From Alkalicoccus luteus (GTDB taxonomy: Bacteria > Bacillota > Bacilli > Bacillales > Salisediminibacteriaceae), in assembly GCA_052061695.1 (NCBI GenBank), contig JBPZEY010000005.1: a stretch of 64,000 nucleotides of DNA; one strand, 5' to 3'. Made by a program: the position numbers and the translations under genes. Shown one piece after another: positions 51,503 to 60,483 of this stretch. The notes under the pieces were generated by a model. That model was not told the origin of the DNA. It made no database searches and worked only from the letters and a program-made list of their open reading frames with translations. The number at the start of each line of letters is the position of its first letter. Positions within the stretch are counted from its first letter, which is position 1.

Positions 51503-51726
51503 CGGTAAGCCTCCTCTTCCAATGGCGCCAGATCTCGCCCAGGCACCTCTATCGATTCTGACGGGCTCATTCCCGCCTGACCACGGAACTGAAACATGTT
51601 GCCGTGATTTTACAAAAACATTCGACAATCTGCGCCACAAACGTTGTTCAACTGGCTAAAAACCGTTTTCGTTTTCCAACTTCTCCTGTAAACTGGAAGG
51701 AAGGACTCAATGAAAGGAGCAGATTG

Positions 51727-51978
51727 ATGGAACCGTACCGTCTCGCGATCGGCATACATATCGCCATGTTTTTCTTTTTCACTGTCGTCACCTTCGGCTA
51801 TCTGTCCGTCACCAGCGATCCGGCAATGGTGCGTGACACCGTTTTTTACGTTGTCATGGCCGCACTTTCGGCACTCGCTGCACTGCTGTTTACCGTGACT
51901 GTCTCGGCTTCCTTTTACACGGCACGCTATGTCGCCCGACGCATCAGCCGGCAAAGCACCAGCTCGTACAGGCAGTGA
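51727..51978 (+). CDS. Small two-helix membrane protein of unknown function
   Basis: An 83-residue protein with two membrane helices (about 7-27 and 36-58) and a basic C-terminal tail (ARYVARRISRQS). No family recognised. AAAGGAG lies seven bases before the ATG, and the hydrophobic pattern is clear, so it is likely real. The open frame upstream of this ATG is ignored because it overlaps the promoter region of the divergent DUF2254 gene. Confidence 0.65.
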   Translation: MEPYRLAIGIHIAMFFFFTVVTFGYLSVTSDPAMVRDTVFYVVMAALSALAALLFTVTVSASFYTARYVARRISRQSTSSYRQ

Positions 51979-51995
51979 ACAACGGACGTGACGTC

Positions 51996-52121
51996 ATGTC
52001 AAAGTACGTGCCGCTTTCCTGCAAGCAGGATATTGCCAAGCAAATCGAGAAAAAAAACGCACGATTACCGACATGGCCGATCAAATCGGCAAACACCGGG
52101 CCACCGTCGGAAAATGAGTGA
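51996..52121 (+). pseudogene. Possible frameshifted helix-turn-helix remnant
   Basis: Beginning at an ATG (MSKYVPLSCKQDIAKQIEKK), a frame change after the run of A gives ARITDMADQIGKHRATVGK followed by a stop. Put together these read like the N-terminal helix-turn-helix of a small DNA-binding or transposase-like protein. The homology is by eye only, and the whole may be chance. Confidence 0.25.
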
Positions 52122-52164
52122 AGGACGACAATGGAAAGCACGCCAGCCGGATTAGACATAAAGA

Positions 52165-52194
52165 AACGGGACCCTGTCAGGCAAGGGTCCCGTT
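52165..52194 (-). terminator. Hairpin left of repeat array 1
   Basis: Perfect 11-bp stem AACGGGACCCT / AGGGTCCCGTT with an 8-nt loop; on the minus strand it is followed by TCTTTATG. No minus-strand gene lies immediately upstream of it except the array. Confidence 0.7.
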
Positions 52195-52198
52195 CAAG

Positions 52199-52335
52199 GT
52201 AAACGTTCGCAGACGATAGCTGAGCGTTTTGCCGCCGCAAATCACGCTTTCTTTGGTATATCAGCCTTCAGTTGAAGCGCGTAGATGATTGTCGCTCAAC
52301 GTTAATGCTTTTGCCGCAAAAGTTGACCACTAACG
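52199..52335 (+). repeat. 21-bp-periodic repeat array 1
   Basis: Degenerate AAGTTNANGC-like units on the plus strand; the conserved G falls at 52205, 52226, 52271, 52301 and 52322, mostly 21 bases or a multiple of about 20-24 apart. A 25-bp piece (52229-52253) recurs with one mismatch in array 2 (54404-54428). It lies downstream of the chemoreceptor terminator. Confidence 0.6.
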
Positions 52336-52385
52336 TCCGGCCGTGTGTGTTCTCCAAATGAGCGAACTCCTATCCCTCCTCGAAC

Positions 52386-52414
52386 ATAAATAAGAACCCG
52401 GCATGTCACCGGGT
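52386..52414 (-). terminator. Intrinsic terminator of the chemoreceptor gene
   Basis: ACCCGG / CCGGGT stem with flanking pairs, 7-nt loop; minus-strand tail TTCTTATTTATG. About 15 bases beyond the stop. Confidence 0.8.
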
Positions 52415-52429
52415 CCCTCGATATCTTTT

Positions 52430-54202
52430 TCAACTCGTTTTAAAACCGCTGATTTCCTCCTGCAAATCAAGCGCGATCGTGCTCAGCTCCTCTGACGTGA
52501 GCGCAATTTCGTTCATCGAGGCGAGCGATTCCTCGGATGTCGCAGCAACCGTGCCAGTGCTTTCGGTCATCTGTCCGGCAAAGGACGAGAACTCCTCCAT
52601 CCGTCCGTTCAAATCCGCTGCTTTTTCCGTCATGGATTCGATCACGCTGAGTACACTGGAGATGTGGCTGTCCACATCAGCATTGATCGTCTCCACCGAT
52701 CGGAACAGCTCCTTCATCTCCTCCACAGAGCCCACTCCGGCCTCGACCTCCCGGCTCACGAGCTGCATCGACTCGACAGACGAGTGCGTATCCTCCTGCA
52801 CGTCCGTGATCATGCCCCTGATTTTATCAGCGGAACGCCCGGACTGCTCGGCCAGCTTGCGCACTTCATCAGCTACGACTGCGAACCCGCGCCCGTATTC
52901 GCCTGCTCTCGCTGCTTCTATGGACGCGTTCAGCGCGAGTAAATTCGTCTGATCGCTGATATCTGTCATGGCCCGGATGATATCGTTGATTTCATTTGAC
53001 CGTGATTCCAGCCGGTGAATGACCGCCATCGTCTCATCAACAGCGTCTTTGATGCCGGCTATCTTTGCCCCCGTTTCCTCTGATGAAGCTGCCCCCTCCT
53101 TCGAAACCGCCACCGACTCGTCCGACTTTTCCTTCAGACTTACAGCCGCCTCTTTTACTTCCAGCAGCTCGTGCCCTTGAACATTTACCGCCTCCATGCT
53201 CGCAGCAGCGCTTTCGTGCATGTTCTCGGCAATCTCCGCAACCCCCTGCACCTCATGCGCTGTATGCTCACTGGACGACGTGTTTTCCTGAGCGCTTGCG
53301 GTCAGCTCCTCCGAAGATGCCGCAACCTGGCTCGACTTCTCCTGAATGTTGATGATCATAGAACGTAATTTTTCCTGCATCGAGTTGATCGATGCCGCTA
53401 AAAGCGCTGTTTCGGTGCGCCCTTTCACACGCAGCGGTTCAGCGCTTATGTCCCCGTCCGCTACCTGTTCTGCCGCACGTTTCACTGCGTTGATTTGCCG
53501 GCTGATGCGGTTCAGCATGAAAAAGAGCACGATCCCGCTCAAAAGCACAGCTCCAGCTCCAGCAGCAACGGCCGTCCAGCCGATCACCGCCGCTGCACCG
53601 TAAAACTCTTCACTGTAGGCGGCAAGCCCGTAGTGCCAGCCCCACGGCTCAAACGTGCTCATGTACGCATATTTTTCCCGCGCCTCGGTTTCACCCTGAT
53701 TCAGCCACATATACTGGTAGTAGCGGCTGTCCGTCTCGCTCTGCTGTGAGGCCTGAATCAACCCTTGTATCATAAACGTGCCGTCATGATCCTGCACGTC
53801 AAACATGTTTTCCCCTTCACGGCCGATCGGGTGCATCACCGTTTCCCCGTCATTTAAAAAGCTGTAAAAATAGCCCTCATTACCATATGTAAACGAACTC
53901 GCCTGAAAGTCGCGAAGCACGTCTCCTTCATCATCCGTCCCGGTTACAGGTCCGGCAATGCGGACGCGAGCCTCTTCCTGCGCCTCCTCGAGAGAAAGCT
54001 GCCCCGCCTCCACCTGCTCGTGCAGCGATTCCATCAGCTCCCCTGCTGATTCCACCCGCACCTGCAAATCCCGCTCGCCTGCCTCCGTTAAATAATGCTT
54101 GGCAAGACCGTAGCTTGTCACTCCAAGAATACCGACCGCTGCCACAATCAGCACCACCACAACCATAAAGATTCGATTCGCGATCCGATCATAAAACTTC
54201 AC
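52430..54202 (-). CDS. Methyl-accepting chemotaxis protein
   Basis: A 590-residue transmembrane chemoreceptor. Helix 1 (about 9-31), an extracellular single-Cache domain (about 35-205; YGNEGYFYSFLNDGETVMHP), helix 2 (about 207-230), HAMP (231-285), then the long coiled coil of the signalling domain with the hairpin tip SDQTNLLALNASIEAARAGE and FAVVADEVRKLAEQS. The ligand is unknown; Cache_2-type sensors often bind small carboxylates. It would act on a CheA-CheW array at the pole. The N-terminal ATG follows AGGGGGAGA. Monocistronic. Confidence 0.95.
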   Translation of the reverse strand: MKFYDRIANRIFMVVVVLIVAAVGILGVTSYGLAKHYLTEAGERDLQVRVESAGELMESLHEQVEAGQLSLEEAQEEARVRIAGPVTGTDDEGDVLRDFQASSFTYGNEGYFYSFLNDGETVMHPIGREGENMFDVQDHDGTFMIQGLIQASQQSETDSRYYQYMWLNQGETEAREKYAYMSTFEPWGWHYGLAAYSEEFYGAAAVIGWTAVAAGAGAVLLSGIVLFFMLNRISRQINAVKRAAEQVADGDISAEPLRVKGRTETALLAASINSMQEKLRSMIINIQEKSSQVAASSEELTASAQENTSSSEHTAHEVQGVAEIAENMHESAAASMEAVNVQGHELLEVKEAAVSLKEKSDESVAVSKEGAASSEETGAKIAGIKDAVDETMAVIHRLESRSNEINDIIRAMTDISDQTNLLALNASIEAARAGEYGRGFAVVADEVRKLAEQSGRSADKIRGMITDVQEDTHSSVESMQLVSREVEAGVGSVEEMKELFRSVETINADVDSHISSVLSVIESMTEKAADLNGRMEEFSSFAGQMTESTGTVAATSEESLASMNEIALTSEELSTIALDLQEEISGFKTS

Positions 54203-54365
54203 CTGATCTCCCCCTCTACAAGACTTTTGACTTACATTTTTACATGCCCTACGGTTACTATCGTCGATTAGTCAGATTATTTTAACGATTCAGGGCAAAT
54301 GTCTGATGAAAAGGGAGACAGGTTACCACCGCAAGCATTTCTTTCTATTGCTGCTGACTGCGGTC

Positions 54366-54555
54366 AAAAAAAGTTGAACGTTTGCAGATGAAAGTTGAAC
54401 ATGTTGCCGCCGCAAATAACGCTTTCTTCGTTATAACAGTTCTAAGTTAATGCTCGTAAACATTTGCTAGTCAGAGTTAATGCTTTCGCAATGAAAGTTG
54501 AAGCTTTCAGGAGCGAAGTTCATGCTTTTGCCGCAAAAGTTGAACACTTTCGTCA
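54366..54555 (+). repeat. 21-bp-periodic repeat array 2
   Basis: About nine degenerate units of the form AAAGTTGAAC/AAGTTAATGC. The conserved G lies at 54373, 54394, then 54476, 54497, 54518 and 54539 (exact 21-base steps); units between are more diverged. Two segments recur in array 1. Confidence 0.7.
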
Positions 54556-54607
54556 ACCCGCCTAAACGCACGACGTGAAACAGTCCCGCACGACCTTAAT
54601 CCACTCA

Positions 54608-54637
54608 CAAAAAAGAACCCGGCACGCGGCCGGGTTC
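54608..54637 (-). terminator. Intrinsic terminator of the M14 carboxypeptidase gene
   Basis: GAACCCGGC / GCCGGGTTC stem with a 5-nt loop; minus-strand tail TTTTTTGTG. It lies 13 bases beyond the stop. Confidence 0.92.
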
Positions 54638-54650
54638 ACTCCTGAATAGC

Positions 54651-55688
54651 TTATTCACCTTCTTCTTCCTGTGGCAGGAAGCTCTGTGTTTCGAGCGTAT
54701 CCCAGAAAGAAGTGTCCGCTTCTTCGATCGAGCGGTCAGCGATTGCTTCAATGGCTGCTTCCATGGAAACAACTGCCTGCTGGATCAAGTAGCCGTTGCT
54801 CTTTTGACCGAGCACCGCTGATTCGTTAACATTGTCGATCATGCCGCGCATTTCAAACAACAGTGTTGCGATATCGTATTCAAATGCCAAACCGTTACGA
54901 GCGATCGTGTTGGCATCTCCGCCCGGATATTTCGCGAGCAGTCCCCAGCCGCGGTCTTCTACGGAATCATACATAACAGCGCCAAGCTGCTTGGACATTT
55001 CCACGACAGCTGGGTCGACACCCTCATTGGTCGGGTGAAGAATGGAACCAGATACGAGCTCTCCATCAATGGCAGAACGCGCACCCTGATGATGAAAATC
55101 GACTAAGTAATCAATATCATACGCCTGCAGCACGTTTTCATGCAGCGCGATGTTCTCCGGCTGCGTCAAGTCGTTATGGTCCCGGTTTAAGTCGACGTTG
55201 TTGGCATTCGTACGCGTTGCCAGTCCACCCGCAACGTAGTCAGAAGTGTCAAAATCGACATCGCCGATCGCGCCGTCCATGTTGATTCGCGGTACGAAAA
55301 AGACGTTCACATTTTCCGCAAGCTCAGCATTTTGGCGACGGTTGTTGGACAAGCTGCGGATGACCTGCAGTGCCCCTTCTGTGATCAGCACTTCATTTCC
55401 GTGCTGCTGTGTCAGAAACAAGATCGTCGGGTTATCTGGATTTGTACCGAACTTCAATAGCGGCAAGTCACGTCCTTTTACCGACTGGCCGATGATCTCC
55501 AGCTCCATAAAATCAGAGCGTTCCGCTGCGCGTTCTACCTGCGCCATTAAGTCTTCATTGCTCGTCAGTCTGGAATCGTTGATCGTTTCGTTGCCGTTGT
55601 AATTCGGCCCGTTGCCTACAGCTCCGGCTGGCAGCGCCATTGACAGGAACATCAGAACAGCAAGCAATGTAACCAGCGTCTTTTTCAT
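54651..55688 (-). CDS. Secreted M14 family zinc carboxypeptidase
   Basis: A 345-residue preprotein: signal peptide (1-23, ALPAGAVG), then an M14 domain. Zinc ligands H96 and E99 in QQHGNEVLI and His199 or His200 in DFHHQGAR; the catalytic Glu is probably E279 in LLFEMRG; NNVDLNRDHND is the substrate-binding Asn-Arg motif. It removes C-terminal residues from peptides and would complement the subtilisin in external protein digestion. The acidic tail PQEEEGE is unusual. GGGGATGAAG-type ribosome site near the ATG. Confidence 0.9.
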   Translation of the reverse strand: MKKTLVTLLAVLMFLSMALPAGAVGNGPNYNGNETINDSRLTSNEDLMAQVERAAERSDFMELEIIGQSVKGRDLPLLKFGTNPDNPTILFLTQQHGNEVLITEGALQVIRSLSNNRRQNAELAENVNVFFVPRINMDGAIGDVDFDTSDYVAGGLATRTNANNVDLNRDHNDLTQPENIALHENVLQAYDIDYLVDFHHQGARSAIDGELVSGSILHPTNEGVDPAVVEMSKQLGAVMYDSVEDRGWGLLAKYPGGDANTIARNGLAFEYDIATLLFEMRGMIDNVNESAVLGQKSNGYLIQQAVVSMEAAIEAIADRSIEEADTSFWDTLETQSFLPQEEEGE

Positions 55689-55890
55689 GTTCGCTTCATC
55701 CCCTTCGTCTCGTTTTAGTGCATGGCCGTTAAGGCCCCGCTGACACTAACGCTACGAGACTCGAAAGAAATGCACAACCGTTTTTCGTACAATTACGTAC
55801 TGTGCAGGAATCTTCATCAGATCGTACTGATCAATCATGTCACTATTCAGGATGAAAGTCTGAACTTTTTTGTCAGAATGATCTAGTCGT

Positions 55891-55932
55891 CAAAAAACCG
55901 CCCGTCCCTTTTTGATAAAAGGACAGGCGGTT
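55891..55932 (-). terminator. Intrinsic terminator of the YajQ gene
   Basis: AAACCGCC..GTCC pairs with GGAC.GGCGGTTT around an A/T-rich loop; minus-strand tail TTTTTTGACG. Confidence 0.85.
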
Positions 55933-55936
55933 TCGA

Positions 55937-56428
55937 TTAACGGTAGTTCGTAAATTGAACAGGCACACTCAGGTCGGCTGCACGCACAGCAGCCATCGTT
56001 TTTTGGAGGTCGTCCTTGTTTTTACCGGTGACGCGCACCTGCTGATCCTGAATCTGCGTTTTCACCTTTAGCTTTTCTTCCTTCACGAGCTTGACGATCT
56101 TCTTGGCATTAGCCTGGTCAATGCCCTGGATGATTTTCGCGCGCTGCCGCACGGTGCCGCCGGATGCGGATTCGAGCTTTCCATAGTCAAAGCTCTGTAC
56201 GGCGACTTCCTGCTTGATCAGCTTGTTGACGAGCACGTCCTTGAGCTGGTCCATTTTGTACTCGTTGTCGGATACGAGGACAAGCTCTTCATCGTCCAGC
56301 TTGACGGAGCTTTTGCTGTCCTTAAAATCGTAGCGGTTTTGAATTTCTTTTTCAGTCATGACGACGGCGTTCTGCACCTTCGACATGTCCACTTTTGATA
56401 CGATATCAAACGAATTTTCTTTTGCCAT
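55937..56428 (-). CDS. YajQ family cyclic-di-GMP-binding protein
   Basis: A 163-residue nucleotide-binding protein of the YajQ (UPF0234) family. Seen: MAKENSFDIVSKVDMSKVQNAV, NRYDFKDSKSSV, VQSFDYGKLESASGGTVRQRA and VRVTGKNKDDLQ, nearly the full family consensus. Relatives bind c-di-GMP and act as transcription co-regulators in Xanthomonas; the role in Bacillota is unclear. The start is the second possible ATG, eight bases after GAGAGGA. An HD-GYP phosphodiesterase gene 17 kb away would fit c-di-GMP signalling in this organism. Confidence 0.93.
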   Translation of the reverse strand: MAKENSFDIVSKVDMSKVQNAVVMTEKEIQNRYDFKDSKSSVKLDDEELVLVSDNEYKMDQLKDVLVNKLIKQEVAVQSFDYGKLESASGGTVRQRAKIIQGIDQANAKKIVKLVKEEKLKVKTQIQDQQVRVTGKNKDDLQKTMAAVRAADLSVPVQFTNYR

Positions 56429-56502
56429 CTGAATCATCCTCTCTCAGTCATCGTTATACCCAGTCTATCATGAACGCACCTAAAAGAAAGCCGCTCGCGG
56501 AC

Positions 56503-56688
56503 GCGAAAGTTTTTATTCCCACGCTGTAAGTTATCATTCTAAGCGTAAAAGTTTTCATCCTGCCGACGAACGTTTTCATCCTCCGCCTCAAACTTATTAT
56601 CGTTATTAACTTTCGTTCGCTATAGCGAAAATCTTATCATTTCACAGGCTCAAGTTTTCATTCGCACCCAGCAAGTTATCATTCTCCG
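56503..56688 (+). repeat. 21-bp-periodic repeat array 3
   Basis: Eight to nine units of the form AAGTTWTCATYC. The conserved G (or C) lies at 56509, 56530, 56551, 56572, 56593, then 56633, 56654 and 56675: seven of the steps are 21 bases and one is 40. It fills the gap between the yajQ start and the acetyltransferase terminator. Confidence 0.75.
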
Positions 56689-56701
56689 AAACCAACAGAA
56701 A

Positions 56702-56725
56702 GTCCGGGGAAGCTGCTCCCCGGAC
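56702..56725 (-). terminator. Hairpin terminator of the acetyltransferase gene
   Basis: GTCCGGGG / CCCCGGAC stem with an 8-nt loop; minus-strand tail TTTCTGTTGG. Confidence 0.78.
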
Positions 56726-56734
56726 GAAACTCCT

Positions 56735-57241
56735 TTATAAGCTTTTTCCAACGACCGGTATGCTCCCGATCGAACCTGCATACAGCTGGTATCCCTGCTC
56801 CAGGAAATAATGGATCGTCGCAGAATCGGTCTGATACTCAGAGCCTGGTGACGCCGGTACGAGCGCGATGTAGTTGACGTACATGAAGTCGAGCGTCGCC
56901 TCCATCTCTTTTAGCAGCTCTCTGCCGTATCCTTTGCCGCGGTAGGGCTCATATACTTCTATTTCATCAATCACGGCGACCATGCCGTAAATCGATTCAC
57001 GGTCCTTGATCTTCTCAAGGGTGTCCATCACTAACCCGACACGAGGCGAAATCGTGTGAGCAATGTCACGGATCACCGTCCAATCCTCCACGTGTGCATC
57101 AAACAAGTAAAGCCGGCTTTTTCCTGCGGTATGCAGCCAGCCGGTGCGCTGGTCGGTAAATTGGAAAAGCGGGTTCAGCTCCATGTAAGGGAGGCCGTGT
57201 TCGTTGCTGACATGAAAACTGGTGTTTAAGGTCTTCTTCAT
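56735..57241 (-). CDS. GNAT family N-acetyltransferase
   Basis: A 168-residue acetyltransferase. The acetyl-CoA loop is seen as VYEPYRGKGYGRELLKEME (R/QxxGxG/A motif), after a beta strand AVIDEIEV, followed by FMYVNYIALVPASPG and FLEQGYQLY. The N-terminal 70 residues are less typical. The substrate is unknown. The chosen ATG has GAGGAGG eight bases upstream; 18 earlier codons of the frame are ignored. Confidence 0.85.
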   Translation of the reverse strand: MKKTLNTSFHVSNEHGLPYMELNPLFQFTDQRTGWLHTAGKSRLYLFDAHVEDWTVIRDIAHTISPRVGLVMDTLEKIKDRESIYGMVAVIDEIEVYEPYRGKGYGRELLKEMEATLDFMYVNYIALVPASPGSEYQTDSATIHYFLEQGYQLYAGSIGSIPVVGKSL

Positions 57242-57382
57242 GTGCTCATCCTCCTCTTGACGCACATGGGCCGCGTTCGGTCTAAGAGCGTTCACTATAG
57301 AGATAGTATAGCACGATTTTGTCGAAAAGTGTCAGATAACTTACTTGTTTTCCTTATAAGCTGAATCCCCCTAAAAAAGTGC

Positions 57383-57416
57383 AAAAAAACGTCCGCTGGA
57401 GAGCTTCCCAGCGGAC
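57383..57416 (-). terminator. Intrinsic terminator of the lac operon
   Basis: GTCCGCTGG / CCAGCGGAC stem with an 8-nt loop; minus-strand tail GTTTTTTTGC. It follows the lacZ stop. Confidence 0.94.
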
Positions 57417-57423
57417 ATTTGCG

Positions 57424-60400
57424 CTAGTTTTGAACAGTGCGTAAGCGCCATGCCGCGTGATAGTCACGGTCGGCGAACAGCTTAAATTCGCCGTGTGTTT
57501 CCTGCCCCCAGCTGTCGTCACCGCCGACACCCATCTGCCCTGCAAGCAGTCGGATAACGGTTTTGTCAGATTCGGGCAGCTTATGCACGTGCGTAGCTGC
57601 TTCCAGTTCAGCTGGCGACCAAGGGAGTACGCTTCCCTCCGAGGATGTCAGCGCTTGAATATCCAGGCTGCCGACCTTCAGCTGCTTGAGATCTGCGATG
57701 TTTCCGCACTCCTGCGGCTTTAAGTATGGCGCGAGCCGGTCTTCAGGCGCCGCCTGCCAAATGCCCGTGCGTCCGGACAGCTTCCGGTCACGGTACGTTT
57801 CATGCGGACCAAGTCCAAACCAGCTGAACGAATCGGCTGCGGACATCTGCAGCTCGAGACCGACAGCCGGAAGCTCTGGCAGACCGGCTCCAGGCTGCAG
57901 CGTCATGGAAACATCGAGTCCCCCTTCCGTACCGAGCTCGTAGCAAAGCGTAACGCGGCTGCCGTTGTCCAGTTCAAGTACGGCAGATACAGCTACTTCA
58001 TCTACAGTGACCTTTACGTGCTGTACCTGCGGATTCTGCCAGACAGCCGTTCGCTCCGGTAGTTTACAGCCACGGTCGTTGTCTGTCATCGCCCGCCAGA
58101 ACGTCGGCTTCAAAGGCTCCATCAGCTGTTCGATTCCGTTTACCGTCAATGAGATCAATAGTCCGCTCGCCTTGGATACGACGGCCTCCGTGCCGCCGGC
58201 TTTCAGCACGACTTGCTTCTCATCAGCATATGGAGTAACCGGATCTGCTTTTTCCGGAATGGATGCTTCTGAAAGCGTCCACTCTGCCGAAGCGGCTTCA
58301 AAGCCTTCCTCCGCCCACGCTTCATCGGCTGCAAGGACTGCCGACACCGTCAGTACTGCTGTTCCAGATGCAGACTTTTCCGAAACCGGAAGCGGAATCG
58401 TTTCGCGCTCACCAGGAGCCGCCAGAAGCGGGAAAGAACCGGTCGCCGTGAGTTCGCCGTCACAGCGAAGCTCAAAGCGGCCCTCTAAAAAGCCGAGATC
58501 CCGGAATAAGTAGTTGTTTGTCACGCTGAGCGTGCCGTTCTCCCAGTCGAAATCGATGTACTGGTAGCAGTGCTTCACTTCTTTTATCTGCGGCGTGAGC
58601 TTCCCGTCGGCGGTGATCAGCCCGTTTCCGGAGAAATTGCCGTCGTGAGGCGATTCGCCGAAATCTCCGCCGTAAGCGAGAAAGCGCGTCCCGTTTTCTT
58701 CTTTCCAGAGCGCCTGGTCGCGCCAGTCCCAAATGAATCCGCCCTGTAAGATATCGTATTTCTGAAACAAATCGGTGTACTGATAGAAGTTTCCGAGTGA
58801 GTTGCCCATCACATGCGCGTATTCACAAAGGATATACGGCTTAGCGCCGCCGTTCTTTTCTGCGTCCAGCGCATATTCCTCCACTTTGTGCGGCGGAATG
58901 TACATCGTGCTCTCCACGTCTGATGCCTCATCGGTCTCGCGGTAGTGGAACACACCCTCATAATGCACGAGCCGCGTCTCGTCACGCTCTTTAAAGAAAC
59001 GGTGCATCTCCAGAAAGTTTGTACCGCCGAACGATTCGTTCCCGAGCGACCACATGACGATCGACGGGTGGTTTTTATCGCGCTCGAACATGGAGGCACA
59101 GCGGTCCAGCAGATTCGCCGTCCATTCCGGCTTATCGCCCGGAACTGTTTCCTGCAGACCTTCCTGGCCGTACACCCACGTCCCATGTGTTTCCAGGTTC
59201 ACTTCATCAATCACGTACAAGCCATATTCATCGCAAAGCTCGTACAAGTACGGATGATTCGGATAGTGCGACGTCCGCACCGCATTGATGTTGTGCTGCT
59301 TCATTTTCAAAATGTCTTCACGCATTTCGTCTTTCGTAATCGCGGCACGACCCGTTTCCGGAGAAAACTCATGCCGGTTGACACCTTTAAAGACGATCCG
59401 CTTCCCGTTGATTTTCATCAATCCGTCTTCCATGCCGAACGTGCGGATGCCGGTCTTAGCCGATACATACACTTCACGTCCGTGCAGCTCAGACTTTAAT
59501 ACAAGCGTATACAGATTCGGCTCCTCCGCGCTCCAAAGCTTTGGCTCCTGCAAGGTAAACGTGAGCGTCTCGTCAGAATAATCCCCTATTTCTCCCGGTG
59601 CGGTGTGGGCATCCGCCACTGTTCGCCCGTGATCATCCAGCAGTTCGCCGGAAAGGTGCATATCTGACACAGCTTTTCCAGAATCGTTCGCTAAAGAAAC
59701 GTTCACCGTGAGCGTTGCTTTAGCACTGTCCACACGCGAGCGGACAAAGAAATCGCGGATGGCGACATCCGGACGTCTGTAAAGAAAAACGCTGCGAAAA
59801 ATGCCGCTCATGCGCCAGAAATCCTGATCTTCCAGCCAGCTGGCGTCGCACCAGCGGTATACTTCCACTGCGATCCGGTTTTCCCCGTTCTTTAGCACGT
59901 CGGTCACGTCAAACTCGGCCGGCGTGAACGTATCTTCGCTGTAGCCGACAAGCACGCCATTGATCCAAAGGTAAAAGGCAGACTCGACGCCTTCAAAGTG
60001 AAGCAGGTAGCGCTCACCTTCTACAAGTGCGACGTCGACCGTACGTACATACTGCCCGACCGGGTTGTACACGGTCGGAGCAAACGGCGGCTTAATGTCC
60101 TCGCGCTCTTCCCACGGATAGCGCGTATTCGTATAGTGCGGATAGTCCCATCCTTGCAGCTGCCAGTGCGACGGCACTTGAATCGTGTCCCATGAGGACA
60201 TGTCACGGTCTGTTTTGTAAAAATCCACGTCACGTTCCTCCGGCCGTTCGGCGAAGCGAAAACGCCATTCCCCGTCAAGACTTGTCCGGAAAGGAGACGC
60301 TTCCCGGTCCCCTTCCACGGCCAGATCCCGCTCTGGATAAGGCATCATTGTGGCATGTGCCATCTCCCGGTTCAGCTGAAAGGTCTCCGGGTTATTGTTC

Positions 60401-60459
60401 CACTCCGGATATCCGTTCGCCGGAGGTGTATACGCAAAAGCTTTCTTCGTTGTATCCAT
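57424..60459 (-). CDS. lacZ: Beta-galactosidase (GH2, LacZ type)
   Basis: A 1011-residue cytosolic GH2 enzyme that hydrolyses lactose and other beta-galactosides. Order: sugar-binding jelly roll (about 45-215, FRTSLDGEWRFRF, VPSHWQLQGWDYPHYTN), GH2 Ig-like domain, catalytic barrel (about 325-620) with the acid/base in SIVMWSLGNESFGG and the nucleophile in PYILCEYAHVMGNS, and the C-terminal bgal small-chain domain with GLGPHETYRDRK. The length is close to E. coli LacZ (1024). ATG follows GTGGGGG. It is the last gene of the uptake operon, 24 bases after the permease. Confidence 0.96.
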   Translation of the reverse strand: MDTTKKAFAYTPPANGYPEWNNNPETFQLNREMAHATMMPYPERDLAVEGDREASPFRTSLDGEWRFRFAERPEERDVDFYKTDRDMSSWDTIQVPSHWQLQGWDYPHYTNTRYPWEEREDIKPPFAPTVYNPVGQYVRTVDVALVEGERYLLHFEGVESAFYLWINGVLVGYSEDTFTPAEFDVTDVLKNGENRIAVEVYRWCDASWLEDQDFWRMSGIFRSVFLYRRPDVAIRDFFVRSRVDSAKATLTVNVSLANDSGKAVSDMHLSGELLDDHGRTVADAHTAPGEIGDYSDETLTFTLQEPKLWSAEEPNLYTLVLKSELHGREVYVSAKTGIRTFGMEDGLMKINGKRIVFKGVNRHEFSPETGRAAITKDEMREDILKMKQHNINAVRTSHYPNHPYLYELCDEYGLYVIDEVNLETHGTWVYGQEGLQETVPGDKPEWTANLLDRCASMFERDKNHPSIVMWSLGNESFGGTNFLEMHRFFKERDETRLVHYEGVFHYRETDEASDVESTMYIPPHKVEEYALDAEKNGGAKPYILCEYAHVMGNSLGNFYQYTDLFQKYDILQGGFIWDWRDQALWKEENGTRFLAYGGDFGESPHDGNFSGNGLITADGKLTPQIKEVKHCYQYIDFDWENGTLSVTNNYLFRDLGFLEGRFELRCDGELTATGSFPLLAAPGERETIPLPVSEKSASGTAVLTVSAVLAADEAWAEEGFEAASAEWTLSEASIPEKADPVTPYADEKQVVLKAGGTEAVVSKASGLLISLTVNGIEQLMEPLKPTFWRAMTDNDRGCKLPERTAVWQNPQVQHVKVTVDEVAVSAVLELDNGSRVTLCYELGTEGGLDVSMTLQPGAGLPELPAVGLELQMSAADSFSWFGLGPHETYRDRKLSGRTGIWQAAPEDRLAPYLKPQECGNIADLKQLKVGSLDIQALTSSEGSVLPWSPAELEAATHVHKLPESDKTVIRLLAGQMGVGGDDSWGQETHGEFKLFADRDYHAAWRLRTVQN

Positions 60460-60483
60460 CAAAACCCCCACTTTCGTTCGTCA

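Larger units (their letters stand above)
54203..54650. other. Intergenic region holding repeat array 2
   Basis: About 450 bases without a gene. Contains the chemoreceptor promoter region near 54250-54300, the 21-bp-periodic array 2 and the M14 peptidase terminator. Confidence 0.7.

Noticed and set aside
52199..56688. Periodic arrays as CRISPR
   Set aside because: Units are too short and diverged, the spacing is 21 bases with no constant repeat plus unique spacer pattern, and no cas genes are present.
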